A DNA stretch of 64,000 bases from Microvirga sp. TS319 (lineage in GTDB: Bacteria > Pseudomonadota > Alphaproteobacteria > Rhizobiales > Beijerinckiaceae). The translations under genes were made by a program, and so were the position numbers. Location of the stretch: the NCBI RefSeq assembly GCF_041276405.1, contig NZ_JBGGGT010000002.1, positions 3,511,001-3,575,000 on the forward strand, given 5' to 3'. Below, piece after piece: positions 8,239 through 17,681 of this stretch. The stretch's first letter is position 1. Each line of letters starts with the position of its first letter. The notes below the pieces were generated by a model. That model was not told the DNA's origin, searched no databases, and saw only the letters and a list, made by a program, of their open reading frames with translations.

Positions 8239-10254
8239 GTGGATCACGCCGTGCTGAACACCGTCCCCGCCGATCGCGTCGCCCATTCCGATCTGGCGAA
8301 CGCCGTGCGCGTCCTCGCCATGGATGCCGTCGAACAAGCCAAATCCGGTCACCCCGGCCTGCCCATGGGCGCCGCCGACATCGCCACGGTGCTGTTCACC
8401 AAGTTCCTGAAATACGATGCCGCAGACCCGACCTGGCCCGACCGCGACCGGTTCATTCTTTCGGCAGGCCACGGCTCGATGCTGCTCTACGCCCTGCTCC
8501 ACCTGACCGGGGTGGAGGGCATGACCATCGAGGAACTGAAGAAATTCCGCAAGCTCGACTCGAAGACCCCGGGCCATCCGGAGAACTTCATGACCCCGGG
8601 CGTCGAGACCACCACAGGCCCCCTCGGCCAGGGCATCGCCACGGCGGTGGGCTTCGCGCTCGCCGAGCGCATGCTGAACGCGGAATACGGCAGCGACCTC
8701 GTCGATCACTACACCTACGTGCTCGCCTCCGACGGCGACCTGATGGAAGGCATCAGCCACGAGGCCATCGCGCTTGCCGGCCATCTGAAGCTCAACCGCA
8801 TGATCGTCCTGTGGGACGACAACGGCATCTCCATCGACGGGCCCCTGTCGATCTCCGACTCGGTCGATCAGGTGAAGCGCTTCCAGGCCTGCGGCTGGAA
8901 CGCGGTGCGCATCGACGGCCACGACCCGAAGGCGATCCAGCGCGCCATTGCCCGGGCCCAGAAGTCGGACAAGCCGACGCTCATCGCCTGCAAGACCACC
9001 ATCGGCTTCGGCGCGCCGAAGAAGGCCGGCACCTCCAAGGCCCATGGCGAGCCGCTGGGCGCAGAGGAGCTCGCCGGTGCCAAGGCGGCGCTCGGCTGGA
9101 GCCACGCGCCCTTCGAGATTCCGGACAACATCCGCGACGCGTGGGCCAAGGCCGGCAAGAAGGGCCGCCGCCTGCGCAAGGCCTGGGCCGACCGGGTGAA
9201 GGCCCTTCCGCAAGACAAGCGCGGCGAGTTCGAGCGCCGGCTCAAGGGCGAGCGTCCGCAAGGACTGGCCGATGCGATCGCCAAGCTGAAGGACCGTCTG
9301 GCGGCTGAGCCCCAGAATGTCGCGACCCGCAAGGCGAGCGAGATCGCGCTCGAGGTTCTCACCGAGGCCGTGCCCGAGCTGGTGCTGGGCTCGGCGGACC
9401 TGACGCCCTCCAACAACACCAAGACCAAGAACCTCACCGCCATCTCGCCCGGCCACTACGCGGGCCGCTACATCCATTACGGCATCCGCGAGCATGGCAT
9501 GGCGGCCGCTATGAACGGCATCGCCCTCCATGGCGGCTACGTGCCGGCGGGCGCGACCTTCCTGGTCTTCACCGATTATGCCCGTCCCGCCATGCGCATC
9601 GCCTCGCTCGCCGGGATTCCGGCGATCTATGTGATGACCCACGACTCGATCGGCCTGGGCGAGGACGGCCCGACGCACCAGCCCGTGGAGCATCTCGCCG
9701 CCCTGCGCTCGATGCCGAAGATGCGCGTGTTCCGCCCGGCGGACGCCATCGAGACGGCGGAAGCCTGGCAGATGGCGCTCGAGCGCACCGACGGCCCGAC
9801 AACCCTGGCGCTGACCCGTCAGAACCTGCCGCAGGCGCGCAAGGAAGGCGGGGCCAAGAACCTGTCCGCCACCGGCGCCTATGAGCTCTCGCCCGCCAGC
9901 GGCAAAGCCCGCGCCACGATCTTCGCCTCCGGTTCCGAGGTCGAGATCGCCCTTGCGGCTCAGAAGATCCTGGAAGAGCAGAGCTTCGCGGTCCGCGTGG
10001 TGTCGGTTCCGTCGCTCGACCTGTTCCTGGCCCAGCCCGAGAAGGTGCGCCACGAGATCATCGGCGACGCGCCGATCAAGGTCGCGGTCGAGGCGGCGGT
10101 CCGCTTCGGCTGGGATTCGGTGATCGGTCCCGACGGAATTTTCGTCGGCATGCATGGGTTTGGCGCGAGCGCGCCCTACAAGGACCTGTACAAGCACTTC
10201 GGCATCACTGCCGAGGCCGTAGCGGAAAAAGTTCTCAGAACCCATAATCTCTGA
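8239..10254 (+). CDS. tkt: Transketolase
   Basis: 671 residues from the GTG at 8239; the GTG at 8251 is an equally possible start, and the frame upstream to 8047 translates a repeat. Transketolase moves two-carbon ketol units between sugar phosphates in the pentose phosphate pathway using thiamine diphosphate. Motifs: SGHPGLPMG near the start, the ThDP site [13 protein letters not shown] ... [17 protein letters not shown], and [17 protein letters not shown]. It opens the plus-strand tkt-gap-pgk-fba cluster; gap begins 43 bases downstream. Confidence 0.96.
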   Translation: MDHAVLNTVPADRVAHSDLANAVRVLAMDAVEQAKSGHPGLPMGAADIATVLFTKFLKYDAADPTWPDRDRFILSAGHGSMLLYALLHLTGVEGMTIEELKKFRKLDSKTPGHPENFMTPGVETTTGPLGQGIATAVGFALAERMLNAEYGSDLVDHYTYVLASDGDLMEGISHEAIALAGHLKLNRMIVLWDDNGISIDGPLSISDSVDQVKRFQACGWNAVRIDGHDPKAIQRAIARAQKSDKPTLIACKTTIGFGAPKKAGTSKAHGEPLGAEELAGAKAALGWSHAPFEIPDNIRDAWAKAGKKGRRLRKAWADRVKALPQDKRGEFERRLKGERPQGLADAIAKLKDRLAAEPQNVATRKASEIALEVLTEAVPELVLGSADLTPSNNTKTKNLTAISPGHYAGRYIHYGIREHGMAAAMNGIALHGGYVPAGATFLVFTDYARPAMRIASLAGIPAIYVMTHDSIGLGEDGPTHQPVEHLAALRSMPKMRVFRPADAIETAEAWQMALERTDGPTTLALTRQNLPQARKEGGAKNLSATGAYELSPASGKARATIFASGSEVEIALAAQKILEEQSFAVRVVSVPSLDLFLAQPEKVRHEIIGDAPIKVAVEAAVRFGWDSVIGPDGIFVGMHGFGASAPYKDLYKHFGITAEAVAEKVLRTHNL

Positions 10255-10297
10255 GACAGCGAGAGGCCAGGCGCCTCATCACAAGGGAGCTAAGACT

Positions 10298-11305
10298 ATG
10301 ACGGTGAAGGTCGCGATCAACGGTTTCGGTCGCATCGGACGCAACATCCTCCGCGGCATCGTGGAGAGCGGCCGTAAGGATATCGAGGTTGTCGCCATCA
10401 ACGATCTCGGTCCGGTCGAAACGAATGCCCACCTGCTGCGCTTCGATTCCGTCCATGGCCGCTTCCCGGCGGACGTGCAGGTCGAAGGCGAGTTCCTCAT
10501 CGTCAACGGCCAGCGCATCCGCGTGACCGCGATCAAGGATCCGGCGACCCTGCCGCACAAGGACCTCGGCGTCGACATCGCGATGGAATGCACCGGCATC
10601 TTCACCACGAAGGAAAAGGCCTCCGCCCACCTCGCCGCCGGCGCCAAGCGCGTGATCGTCTCGGCTCCCGCCGACGGCGCGGACCTCACCGTCGTCTACG
10701 GCGTGAACCACGACAAGCTGACGAAGGACGATATCGTCATCTCGAACGCCTCCTGCACCACGAACTGCCTCGCTCCGGTGGCGAAGGTGCTTCATGACAC
10801 GGTGGGCATCGAGAAGGGCTTCATGACGACGATCCACTCGTACACCAACGATCAGCCGACGCTGGATCAGATGCACAAGGACCTCTACCGCGCCCGCGCG
10901 GCGGCCCTGAACATGATCCCGACCTCCACGGGCGCCGCAAAGGCCGTGGGTCTCGTGCTGCCGGAACTCAACGGCAAGCTCGACGGCTCCTCGATCCGCG
11001 TGCCGACCCCGAACGTCTCCGTGGTCGACTTCAAGTTCGTCGCCAAGAAGGCGACCTCGAAGGAAGAGATCAACGCGGCGATCAAGGCTGCGGCCGACGG
11101 CCCGCTGAAGGGCATCCTCGGCTACACCAACCAGCCGAACGTCTCGTCGGACTTCAACCACGATCCGCACTCCTCCGTGTTCCACATGGACCAGACCAAG
11201 GTCATGGAGGGCAACTTCGTGCGCGTCCTGTCCTGGTACGACAACGAGTGGGGCTTCTCGAACCGCATGGCGGATACCGCCGTCGCCCTGGCGAAGCTCA
11301 TCTGA
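10298..11305 (+). CDS. gap: Glyceraldehyde-3-phosphate dehydrogenase, type I
   Basis: 335 residues, full length. It oxidises glyceraldehyde 3-phosphate to 1,3-bisphosphoglycerate with NAD(P). The Rossmann motif [15 protein letters not shown] opens the protein, the catalytic cysteine is in [13 protein letters not shown], and the C-terminal [12 protein letters not shown] is typical. Start at the ATG after GGGAGC. It lies 14 bases before pgk, so the two are almost certainly cotranscribed. Confidence 0.98.
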   Translation: MTVKVAINGFGRIGRNILRGIVESGRKDIEVVAINDLGPVETNAHLLRFDSVHGRFPADVQVEGEFLIVNGQRIRVTAIKDPATLPHKDLGVDIAMECTGIFTTKEKASAHLAAGAKRVIVSAPADGADLTVVYGVNHDKLTKDDIVISNASCTTNCLAPVAKVLHDTVGIEKGFMTTIHSYTNDQPTLDQMHKDLYRARAAALNMIPTSTGAAKAVGLVLPELNGKLDGSSIRVPTPNVSVVDFKFVAKKATSKEEINAAIKAAADGPLKGILGYTNQPNVSSDFNHDPHSSVFHMDQTKVMEGNFVRVLSWYDNEWGFSNRMADTAVALAKLI

Positions 11306-11319
11306 AGGAGGCCGCGTAG

Positions 11320-12510
11320 ATGACCGCCTTCCGCACGCTCGACCAAGCCGACGTCAAGGGAAAACGCGTTCTCGTCCGTGTGGACCTCAACGTCCCCATG
11401 GAGAACGGCCGGGTGACGGACGCGACGCGCATCGAGCGCGTGCTCCCCACCATCCGGGAAATCGCCGATAAGGGGGGCAAGGTGATCCTGCTCGCCCATT
11501 TCGGGCGCCCGAAGGGGCGCGATCCGAAGGAATCCCTGAAGCCGGTCGCGGAAGCGGTCTCGCAGCATCTTGGAAAGACAGTGGCCTTCGCCGATGACTG
11601 CATCGGCGAAGCAGCCTCCGGCGCCGTCTCGTCCCTGAAGGACGGAGAGGTGCTCCTTCTCGAAAACACCCGTTTCCATGCGGGCGAAGAGAAGAACGAT
11701 CCCGACTTCGTCAAGGAATTGGCAAAGCTCGGCGATCTCTACGTGAACGACGCCTTCTCGGCGGCCCATCGCGCGCACGCCTCCACCGAGGGCCTTGCCC
11801 GCGTGCTTCCGGCTTACGCCGGCCGTACCATGCAGGCGGAACTCGATGCGCTCACCAAGGGGCTGGAGGCGCCGAAGCGCCCGGTAGTGGCCATCGTCGG
11901 TGGCGCGAAGGTGTCGTCCAAGATCGACCTGCTCGAAAACCTCGTCGCGAAAGTCGATGCCCTCGTCATCGGCGGCGGCATGGCCAACACCTTCGTGCAC
12001 GCGACGGGCCTGAACGTGGGCAAGTCGCTGGCCGAGAAGGACCTCGCCGCGACGGCCTTGCGCATCATTGAGAAGGCGCGCGCCTCCAACTGCGCCATCA
12101 TCCTCCCCGTGGACGGCGTCTGCGCCTACGAGTTCAAGGCGGGCGCCCACAACCAGACCTATGGGATCGACGCGATTCCCGAGGACCAGATGATCCTCGA
12201 CGTGGGCTCGCAATCGGTCGAGCGCATATGCTCCGCCATCAACGACGCCGCGACGCTCGTGTGGAACGGGCCGCTCGGCGCGTTCGAGATCCCGCCCTTC
12301 GATCAGGGCACGGTCGCGGCCGCCCGTCACGCGGCGCAGCGCACGAAGGAAGGCAAGCTCGTCTCCGTCGCCGGCGGCGGCGATACGGTCGCCGCCCTCA
12401 ACCACGCTGGCGTTGCGGAAAGCTTCTCCTATGTATCCACGGCGGGCGGCGCCTTCCTCGAATGGCTCGAGGGCAAGGCGCTCCCCGGCGTGGAAGCCCT
12501 GCGCGCTTGA
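11320..12510 (+). CDS. pgk: Phosphoglycerate kinase
   Basis: 396 residues, standard length. It transfers phosphate from 1,3-bisphosphoglycerate to ADP. The N-terminal substrate motif [15 protein letters not shown], the HFGRPKG segment, the hinge and GGAKVSSKI, and the C-terminal nucleotide loop [12 protein letters not shown] are all present. AAGGAGG precedes the ATG. It is followed by a hairpin-containing gap of 118 bases and then fba. Confidence 0.98.
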   Translation: MTAFRTLDQADVKGKRVLVRVDLNVPMENGRVTDATRIERVLPTIREIADKGGKVILLAHFGRPKGRDPKESLKPVAEAVSQHLGKTVAFADDCIGEAASGAVSSLKDGEVLLLENTRFHAGEEKNDPDFVKELAKLGDLYVNDAFSAAHRAHASTEGLARVLPAYAGRTMQAELDALTKGLEAPKRPVVAIVGGAKVSSKIDLLENLVAKVDALVIGGGMANTFVHATGLNVGKSLAEKDLAATALRIIEKARASNCAIILPVDGVCAYEFKAGAHNQTYGIDAIPEDQMILDVGSQSVERICSAINDAATLVWNGPLGAFEIPPFDQGTVAAARHAAQRTKEGKLVSVAGGGDTVAALNHAGVAESFSYVSTAGGAFLEWLEGKALPGVEALRA

Positions 12511-12519
12511 ACATCCCGC

Positions 12520-12548
12520 TCCGGCGAAGGGGATCACCTCTTCGCCGG
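12520..12548. other. Hairpin in the pgk-fba gap
   Basis: The arms TCCGGCGAAG and CTTCGCCGG flank a loop of about 10 bases, just after pgk. There is no T-tract, so it may be a processing or stability element rather than a terminator. Confidence 0.4.
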
Positions 12549-12628
12549 GAGAAAAGTCGGACGGGATGGCTTAAGCTCAGGTTCAGCTTCCGCTTTCTAA
12601 GAAGCCAAGATCAATCGGAGAGGACGAA

Positions 12629-13717
12629 ATGGCCCGCATCACCATGAGGCAGCTTCTGGATCACGCAGCCGAGCAAGGCTATGGCGTGCCTGCCTTCAAC
12701 ATCAACAACATGGAGCAGGCGCTGGCCATCATGGCGGCGGCCAACGAGGTCGACGCGCCGGTGATCATCCAGGCGAGCCGCGGCGCGCGGTCCTACGCCA
12801 ACGACGTGATGCTCAAGCACATGATGGACGCGGTCACCGAGATCTATCCGCACATCCCGGTCTGCGTGCATCTCGACCATGGCAACGAGCCCGCCACCTG
12901 CATGACCGCCATTCAGGCCGGCTTCACCTCGGTGATGATGGACGGCTCCCTCAAGGCGGACGGCAAGACCCCGGGCGACTGGGACTACAATGTCGGCGTC
13001 ACCAGGAAGGTGGTCGAGATGGCTCATCTCGGCGGCATCTCGGTGGAAGGCGAGCTCGGCGTGCTGGGTTCGCTCGAAAGCGGCATGGGTGAGGCCGAAG
13101 ACGGTCACGGCGCCGAGGGCAAGCTCTCGCACGACCAGCTGCTGACGAACCCCGACGAGGCCGTGAAGTTCGTGGCCGAGACCAAGGTCGACGCGCTCGC
13201 CATCGCCATGGGCACCTCGCACGGCGCCTACAAATTCACCCGCAAGCCCGACGGCGCGATCCTCGCCATGCACGTGATCGAGGAGATCCACAAGAAGCTC
13301 CCGAACACGCATCTCGTGATGCACGGCTCGTCCTCCGTGCCGCAGGAGCTGCAGGACATCATCAACCAGTACGGCGGTCAGATGAAGCCGACCTGGGGCG
13401 TTCCGGTGGAAGAGATCCAGCGCGGCATCAAGCACGGCGTGCGCAAGATCAACATCGACACCGACAACCGCATGGCGATGACCGGACAGATCCGCAAGGT
13501 TCTCCAGGAGAATCCCGGCGAGTTCGATCCGCGCAAGTATCTGAAGCCCGCCATGGAAGCGATGACCAAGCTCTGCAAGCAGCGCCTGCAGGAGTTCAAC
13601 ACCGCCGGCCAGGCTTCGAAGATCAAGCGCGTGTTCACCCTAGCCGAAATGGCCAAGCGCTACGCTTCGGGCGAGCTCGACCCGACCTTCGCCTCAAGCC
13701 GTCAGGCGGCCGAATAA
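12629..13717 (+). CDS. fba: Fructose-bisphosphate aldolase, class II
   Basis: 362 residues. This is the zinc-dependent class II enzyme of the Calvin-cycle/CbbA-like type, cleaving fructose 1,6-bisphosphate to the two trioses. The metal site is in [10 protein letters not shown], followed by [22 protein letters not shown], and VMHGSSSVP; the phosphate-binding segment [14 protein letters not shown] is intact. A GGAGAGGACGAA leader precedes the ATG. It completes the tkt-gap-pgk-fba cluster and is followed by a strong terminator. Confidence 0.97.
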   Translation: MARITMRQLLDHAAEQGYGVPAFNINNMEQALAIMAAANEVDAPVIIQASRGARSYANDVMLKHMMDAVTEIYPHIPVCVHLDHGNEPATCMTAIQAGFTSVMMDGSLKADGKTPGDWDYNVGVTRKVVEMAHLGGISVEGELGVLGSLESGMGEAEDGHGAEGKLSHDQLLTNPDEAVKFVAETKVDALAIAMGTSHGAYKFTRKPDGAILAMHVIEEIHKKLPNTHLVMHGSSSVPQELQDIINQYGGQMKPTWGVPVEEIQRGIKHGVRKINIDTDNRMAMTGQIRKVLQENPGEFDPRKYLKPAMEAMTKLCKQRLQEFNTAGQASKIKRVFTLAEMAKRYASGELDPTFASSRQAAE

Positions 13718-13752
13718 CCGATCAGGTTTTCGCCTTAATCTTCGTCGACAAG

Positions 13753-13780
13753 CGGGGCCTCGCAAGATGGCCCCGTTTTC
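13753..13780 (+). terminator. Intrinsic terminator after fba
   Basis: A CGGGGCC/GGCCCCG stem with a 9-base loop is followed by TTTTC. It closes the tkt-gap-pgk-fba unit. Confidence 0.75.
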
Positions 13781-13790
13781 GTTATGGGTG

Positions 13791-13844
13791 CTAGAGCATC
13801 GGACCCAAAAGTGGATTTGCACTTTTGGGATTGCATCCGATGCT
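13791..13844. repeat. Type B intergenic element
   Basis: It starts CTAGAGCATCGGACCC, has AAAAGTGG and CACTTTTGGG arms, and ends ATCCGATGCT. It is directly followed by a type A copy, forming a composite B-A element. Confidence 0.8.
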
Positions 13845-13858
13845 CCCTCCTTGGCAAG

Positions 13859-13911
13859 AGCGCATCGTTCCTGCGAAAAACCGGGTCCACTTTTTCGCAC
13901 GATGCGCTAGT
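13859..13911. repeat. Type A intergenic palindrome
   Basis: It runs AGCGCATCGTTCCTGCGAAAAA, a short GGTCC loop, then TTTTTCGCACGATGCGCTAG, a near-perfect inverted repeat ending in CTAG. It is the second half of the composite with 13791-13844 and sits between fba and the thiE-like gene. Confidence 0.8.
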
Positions 13912-13937
13912 CTCACTTTTTCCGAGTGCCGCGATCA

Positions 13938-14588
13938 ATGTCCGAGTCTGCCCGCCTTTATCTCGTTACCCCCGTTCTGGAGGACGCCTCCTTCGCTCCC
14001 ATGCTGGCCGAAGCCTGCAAGGGCGGAGCCGTGGCGGCCGTGCTGCTGCGCCTCGCGGCAGCCGATGAGCGCAGCCTCATCAACCTGGTGAAAACCATCG
14101 CCCCCTCGGCCCAGGAACATGGCGCTGCCCTCATCGTGACCGCCGAGGGCGAGGCAGACCTGGCGAACGTCGCCGTGCGCGGCGGTGCCGACGGAGCCCA
14201 TATACCGGGCGCGACCCCCGCGCAGATCCGCGAATTGCGCGAGCGTCTCAAAGGCGATCGCGCCATCGGCGCAGGCGGCATCCGCGCGAAGGACGACGCC
14301 ATGAACCTGGGTGAAGCCGGGGTTGATTACCTGCTCTTTGGAGAGCCCCGCCGCGACGGCTCCCTGCCCTCTCTGGACAGCGTCGTGGAGCGGGCCGCCT
14401 GGTGGGCCGAGATCTTCGAGACGCCATGCGTCGCCTTCGCGCCCAGCCTCGACGCGATCGAGCCTCTGGCGGCCACGCAGGCCGAATTCATCGCCCTGGG
14501 AGACGCGGTTTGGACCTACCCAGAGGGCCCGGCTGCGGCCGTCAAAGCCGCCTCCGACATCCTCGATCGCCTGGAGGCCTCTCATTGA
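13938..14588 (+). CDS. ThiE/TenI-like TIM-barrel protein, probably not a functional TMP synthase
   Basis: 216 residues with thiamine-phosphate-synthase fold features: SARLYLVTPVLEDASF, GGADGAHIPGATPAQIRELR, AIGAGGIRAKDDAMNLGEAGVDYLLFG. True ThiE motifs are altered: the usual R-x-K after strand 2 reads LLRLAA, the NDR segment reads VTAEGE, GVHVGQED reads GAHIPGATP, and the PTxTK pyrophosphate loop reads GEPRRDGS. So it belongs to the superfamily but lacks the recognisable substrate residues. It overlaps the Sel1-repeat gene by 4 bases. No TPP riboswitch is apparent upstream. Confidence 0.75.
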   Translation: MSESARLYLVTPVLEDASFAPMLAEACKGGAVAAVLLRLAAADERSLINLVKTIAPSAQEHGAALIVTAEGEADLANVAVRGGADGAHIPGATPAQIRELRERLKGDRAIGAGGIRAKDDAMNLGEAGVDYLLFGEPRRDGSLPSLDSVVERAAWWAEIFETPCVAFAPSLDAIEPLAATQAEFIALGDAVWTYPEGPAAAVKAASDILDRLEASH

Positions 14589-15493
14589 GGCGGGTGGCAC
14601 TCGGACCGGTGATCGGCGCCCTCCTGCTGGCGGCCTCCGTCGCGGGGGCCCATGCGGCCGTGCCCGACCTCGCCTATGGCGCCTATCAGCGCGGCCTCTA
14701 CCAGACGGCCTTCCGCGAGGCGACCCTGCGGCTGGAGAAGAACAAGGGCGACGCCGCCGCCATGACCCTCCTGGGGGAGCTCTACAACCAGGGCCTCGGG
14801 ATAAGGCTCGACCCGAAGAAGGCCGCCGAGTGGTATCTGCTGGCAGCCCAGCGGGGCGACGCCAACGCCATGTCCTCTCTTGGGCTGATGAGCCTTGAGG
14901 GGCGCGGCATCGAGAAGAACCCCGTCCAGGGCAAGGTCTGGCTCGAAAAGGCCGCCGCCAAGGGCAACGCCGCCGCGAGCTACAATCTCGGTCTCCTGCT
15001 TCTGACCAGCGGCTCCGACATGGACCTGGAGCAGGCGGTCGAGCTGCTGCGCAAGGCGGCCGATGCGGAGATTCCCGACGCGCAGCATGCGCTCGGCGTG
15101 CTCTATCTTCAGGGCCGGGGCGTGGCCAAGAACGCCACCGAGGCCGCCCGCCTGTTCGAGCGCGCCGCGCAGAACGGCAGCGCCGTGGGCGAGGTGGAAT
15201 ACGCGATCCTGCTCTTCAACGGCGAGGGCGTGCAAAAAAGCGAGTCGCAGGCCGCCCGCTATTTCCGCCGCGCCGCGGCCAAGGGCAGCGCGATCGCCCA
15301 GAACCGTCTGGCCCGTCTGCTGGTGGCGGGCCGGGGCGTTCCGGCCAACAAGGTCGACGCGGCGGCCTGGCACATTCTTGGCGCCGCTCAAGGCCTCAGC
15401 GACCAGTGGCTCGACAACGCCCTGAAGGATCTCACGGCCGAGGAGCGGACCCGCGCCGAAAAACTCGCCGCCGAGCGGCTCGGGATGCGTTAG
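14585..15493 (+). CDS. Exported Sel1-like repeat protein
   Basis: 302 residues. An N-terminal signal peptide (VIGALLLAASVAGAHA, cleavage before AVPD) is followed by about six Sel1/TPR-like repeats of about 36 residues, with the A-xx-LG-x-LY/M-x-x-G-x-G pattern (LLGELYNQGLGI, SLGLMSLEGRGI, ALGVLYLQGRGV, RLARLLVAGRGV). Such proteins are periplasmic scaffolds. The TTG at 14585 gives a TTGA overlap with the upstream stop; a GTG at 14594 is the alternative. Its TAG stop lies at the edge of a type B repeat. Confidence 0.85.
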   Translation: MRRVALGPVIGALLLAASVAGAHAAVPDLAYGAYQRGLYQTAFREATLRLEKNKGDAAAMTLLGELYNQGLGIRLDPKKAAEWYLLAAQRGDANAMSSLGLMSLEGRGIEKNPVQGKVWLEKAAAKGNAAASYNLGLLLLTSGSDMDLEQAVELLRKAADAEIPDAQHALGVLYLQGRGVAKNATEAARLFERAAQNGSAVGEVEYAILLFNGEGVQKSESQAARYFRRAAAKGSAIAQNRLARLLVAGRGVPANKVDAAAWHILGAAQGLSDQWLDNALKDLTAEERTRAEKLAAERLGMR

Positions 15494-15543
15494 AGCGTCG
15501 GACGTGAAAAGTGGATTCCACTTTTGGGATTGAATCCGATGCT
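15492..15543. repeat. Type B intergenic element
   Basis: Begins AGAGCGTCGGACGTG and ends AATCCGATGCT, with AAAAGTGG/CCACTTTT arms. The preceding T completes the TAG stop of the Sel1-repeat gene. Confidence 0.75.
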
Positions 15544-15810
15544 TCCCTCTTCAATGAGCGCATCGTGCGGACTCGGCGGGCTGCGCTAGCGATCCCGGCT
15601 CCGCTGTACGGCCCCGGGGTGACGCGAGTGATGTCGGACGAGCGTGGCCACGATACGGGAGAGCCCCTGCTCCGGCAGGCCATGCGCTCAAAAACCGCAA
15701 AGGTACGGGATCAATTGAGCGGCCGCCCGGTTATCCCGGCTTGACGCCACCCCTCCCGTGGTTCATCGACCAATTTCCCTAATTTTGCTCTTTGCCAGGA
15801 CCTGTCCACC
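15494..15810. other. Gap between the Sel1-repeat gene and the inositol-phosphatase-family gene
   Basis: This 317-base gap has a type B and a truncated type A repeat in its first 100 bases. The remainder (about 15,600-15,800) has no protein-like frame and no ribosome site before 15811, and probably contains the promoter of the phosphatase gene. Confidence 0.4.
15558..15590. repeat. Type A variant, truncated
   Basis: It reads GCGCATCGTGCGGACTCGG, then GCGGGCTGCGCTAG. The same GCGGAC-CGGCGGGC-GCGCTAGCG variant occurs near 23563, so it is a sub-type rather than random decay. Confidence 0.6.
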
Positions 15811-16605
15811 ATGATCCGCTCGCCCCTCATGACCGTCATGACCGATGCCGTGATGAAGGCATCCCGCTCCCTGAAGCGCGATTTCGGCGAGGTGGAGAAC
15901 CTGCAGGTATCCCGCAAGGGTCCTGGCGATTTCGTGTCCGCCGCCGACCGCAAGGCCGAGAAGATCCTTCGCGAGGCCCTGGAAAAGGCCCGCCCCGGCT
16001 ACGGCTTCATCATGGAGGAGCAGGGCGTCGTCGAAGGCACCGATTCCAGCCACCGCTGGCATATCGACCCGCTCGACGGCACCACGAACTTCCTCCACGG
16101 CCTGCCGCAATTCGCGATCTCGGTCGGCCTCGAGCGCGACGGCCAGATCGTCGCGGGCGTCATCTACGATCCGGCCAAGGACGAGCTGTTCATCGCCGAA
16201 AAGGGCAAGGGCGCCTATCTCAACAACCGCCGCATCCGCGTGGCGGCCCGCACCGAGGTGCCCGATGCGGTGGTGGCCTGCGGCCTGCCGCATATCGGCA
16301 AGGGTGATCACGGCCTTTTCCTGCGCGAATGCGCCTCGGTGATGGCTCAGGTGGGCGGCATGCGCCGATGGGGCGCAGCCGCCCTCGACCTCGCCTATGT
16401 GGCATGCGGTCGTTTCGACGCCTATTGGGAGCGCGGCCTGAACTCCTGGGACATGGCGGCCGGCATCCTCATGGTGCGCGAGGCCGGCGGCTTCATCTCC
16501 GATGCGGACGGCACTCCGAACCCCCTGGCCACCGGCTCCGTCGCCTGCGGCAACGAATACATGCACCGCGAACTGCTCGCGCTTTTGAAAAAAGCCAGGG
16601 GCTGA
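15811..16605 (+). CDS. Inositol monophosphatase family protein (SuhB-like)
   Basis: 264 residues with the metal-dependent phosphatase signature: IMEEQG (metal Glu), DPLDGTTNFLHGLPQF (IMP motif 1) and LNSWDMAAGILMVREAGG (motif 2). It dephosphorylates inositol phosphates or related sugar phosphates; in some bacteria the SuhB homologue also aids rRNA antitermination. The start MIRSPLMTVMTDAVMKA is typical of alphaproteobacterial members. It precedes the MotA-like/OmpA-like pair on the same strand, separated by 113 bases. Confidence 0.93.
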   Translation: MIRSPLMTVMTDAVMKASRSLKRDFGEVENLQVSRKGPGDFVSAADRKAEKILREALEKARPGYGFIMEEQGVVEGTDSSHRWHIDPLDGTTNFLHGLPQFAISVGLERDGQIVAGVIYDPAKDELFIAEKGKGAYLNNRRIRVAARTEVPDAVVACGLPHIGKGDHGLFLRECASVMAQVGGMRRWGAAALDLAYVACGRFDAYWERGLNSWDMAAGILMVREAGGFISDADGTPNPLATGSVACGNEYMHRELLALLKKARG

Positions 16606-16718
16606 TCCCGGACTCCGATATTTTCGTCCGTGTCCCCAGGGGAGGTTGCGCTCGCGCTTGATCCTTGCGTCCGGGGCGGTCACATTAGGACCGTCCCGAA
16701 CCATATGAGCACAGGATA

Positions 16719-17681
16719 ATGATGGCGGACCAACCCCTTACCCCACCGCGGATCTATCTCGTCCGCATGGCGGTCTTTCTGGTTCTGGCAGGGTTTATCG
16801 CCTTTATCCTGTACCGGCAGATCTGGTCGGCCTTCCAGGCCAATCCGGGGCTCAACGCCTTGATCCTGGGCGTGATGTTCATCGGGATCATTCTGGCGAT
16901 CCGGCAGGTCTGGCGCCTGTTTCACGAGGTGCGCTGGGTCAACACCCTGCGTCAGACGGAGGAAGGGCTGGTCGCCGCTCATCCGCCCGTGCTGCTGGCG
17001 CCCATGGCCGCCTTCATCACTAACCGCTCCGGCAATTCGCTCTCCGTCGCGGCCATGCGCTCGCTGCTCGACTCCATCGGGGCACGCCTCGACGAAGGCC
17101 GCGAAATTCTTCGCTACATGGCGGGCCTGCTGGTCTTCCTGGGCCTTCTCGGCACCTTCTGGGGCCTGATCGACACCGTGGGCTCCGTCGGCAACATCAT
17201 CAAATCCCTGCGGACCGGCCAGGACACCGCCGCGATCTTCGACGAGCTGAAGAACTCGCTCGCAGGTCCACTCCAGGGCATGGGCCTGTCCTTCTCGGCC
17301 TCGCTCTTCGGTCTCGCGGGTTCGCTCATCCTCGGCTTTCTCGACCTCCAGGCCGGCCAGGCGCAGAGCCGCTTCTACACCGAACTCGAGGACTGGCTCG
17401 CCACCACCACCTCCGATGCCCCGGTCGACAGCTCCTCGCGCTCCACGACCCCGCACGATCTGGCGGTGGCCCTCAACCGCCTCACGGCCGCCGTGAACGA
17501 CGGTGCAGGCGGGCGCGCGGCGACCCAGGCCATGGCGAATCTCGCGGAGGGCGTTCAGGGCCTCGTTCAGCACATGCGTGCGGAGCAGCAGATGATCCGC
17601 GACTGGGTGGAGGCCCAGGCCACCCGCGAAAAGGAGCTGAAGCAGGTGCTCGACCGCATTTCCCGTGAAAGGCTGCCCTGA
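16719..17681 (+). CDS. MotA/TolQ/ExbB-family-like membrane protein
   Basis: 320 residues. Hydrophobic segments lie at about residues 15-35, 45-65, 130-150 and 185-205. The later two (LLVFLGLLGTFWGLIDTVG and SLFGLAGSLILGFLDLQAG) match the MotA/TolQ/ExbB proton-channel pattern. The C-terminal 90 residues are a soluble coiled coil. Together with the next gene it is a conserved rhizobial pair that looks like a proton-driven stator (MotA-like plus MotB/OmpA-like); its output is unknown. Two ATGs are adjacent at 16719 and 16722. Overlaps the next gene by one base (TGATG). Confidence 0.85.
   Translation: MMADQPLTPPRIYLVRMAVFLVLAGFIAFILYRQIWSAFQANPGLNALILGVMFIGIILAIRQVWRLFHEVRWVNTLRQTEEGLVAAHPPVLLAPMAAFITNRSGNSLSVAAMRSLLDSIGARLDEGREILRYMAGLLVFLGLLGTFWGLIDTVGSVGNIIKSLRTGQDTAAIFDELKNSLAGPLQGMGLSFSASLFGLAGSLILGFLDLQAGQAQSRFYTELEDWLATTTSDAPVDSSSRSTTPHDLAVALNRLTAAVNDGAGGRAATQAMANLAEGVQGLVQHMRAEQQMIRDWVEAQATREKELKQVLDRISRERLP

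Noticed and set aside
8230..10245. 671-codon open frame on the minus strand opposite transketolase
   Set aside because: It is a high-GC antisense shadow of tkt; its translation is Arg/Gly/His-rich with no family pattern, while the plus-strand protein is unmistakable.
8239..13717. Calvin-cycle (cbb) operon
   Set aside because: tkt, gap, pgk and a CbbA-like aldolase are present, but there is no RuBisCO, phosphoribulokinase or CbbR gene, so it is treated as a central glycolysis/pentose phosphate cluster.
13938..14588. Annotation as functional thiE
   Set aside because: Key substrate-binding motifs are not present, so only a fold-level name is given.
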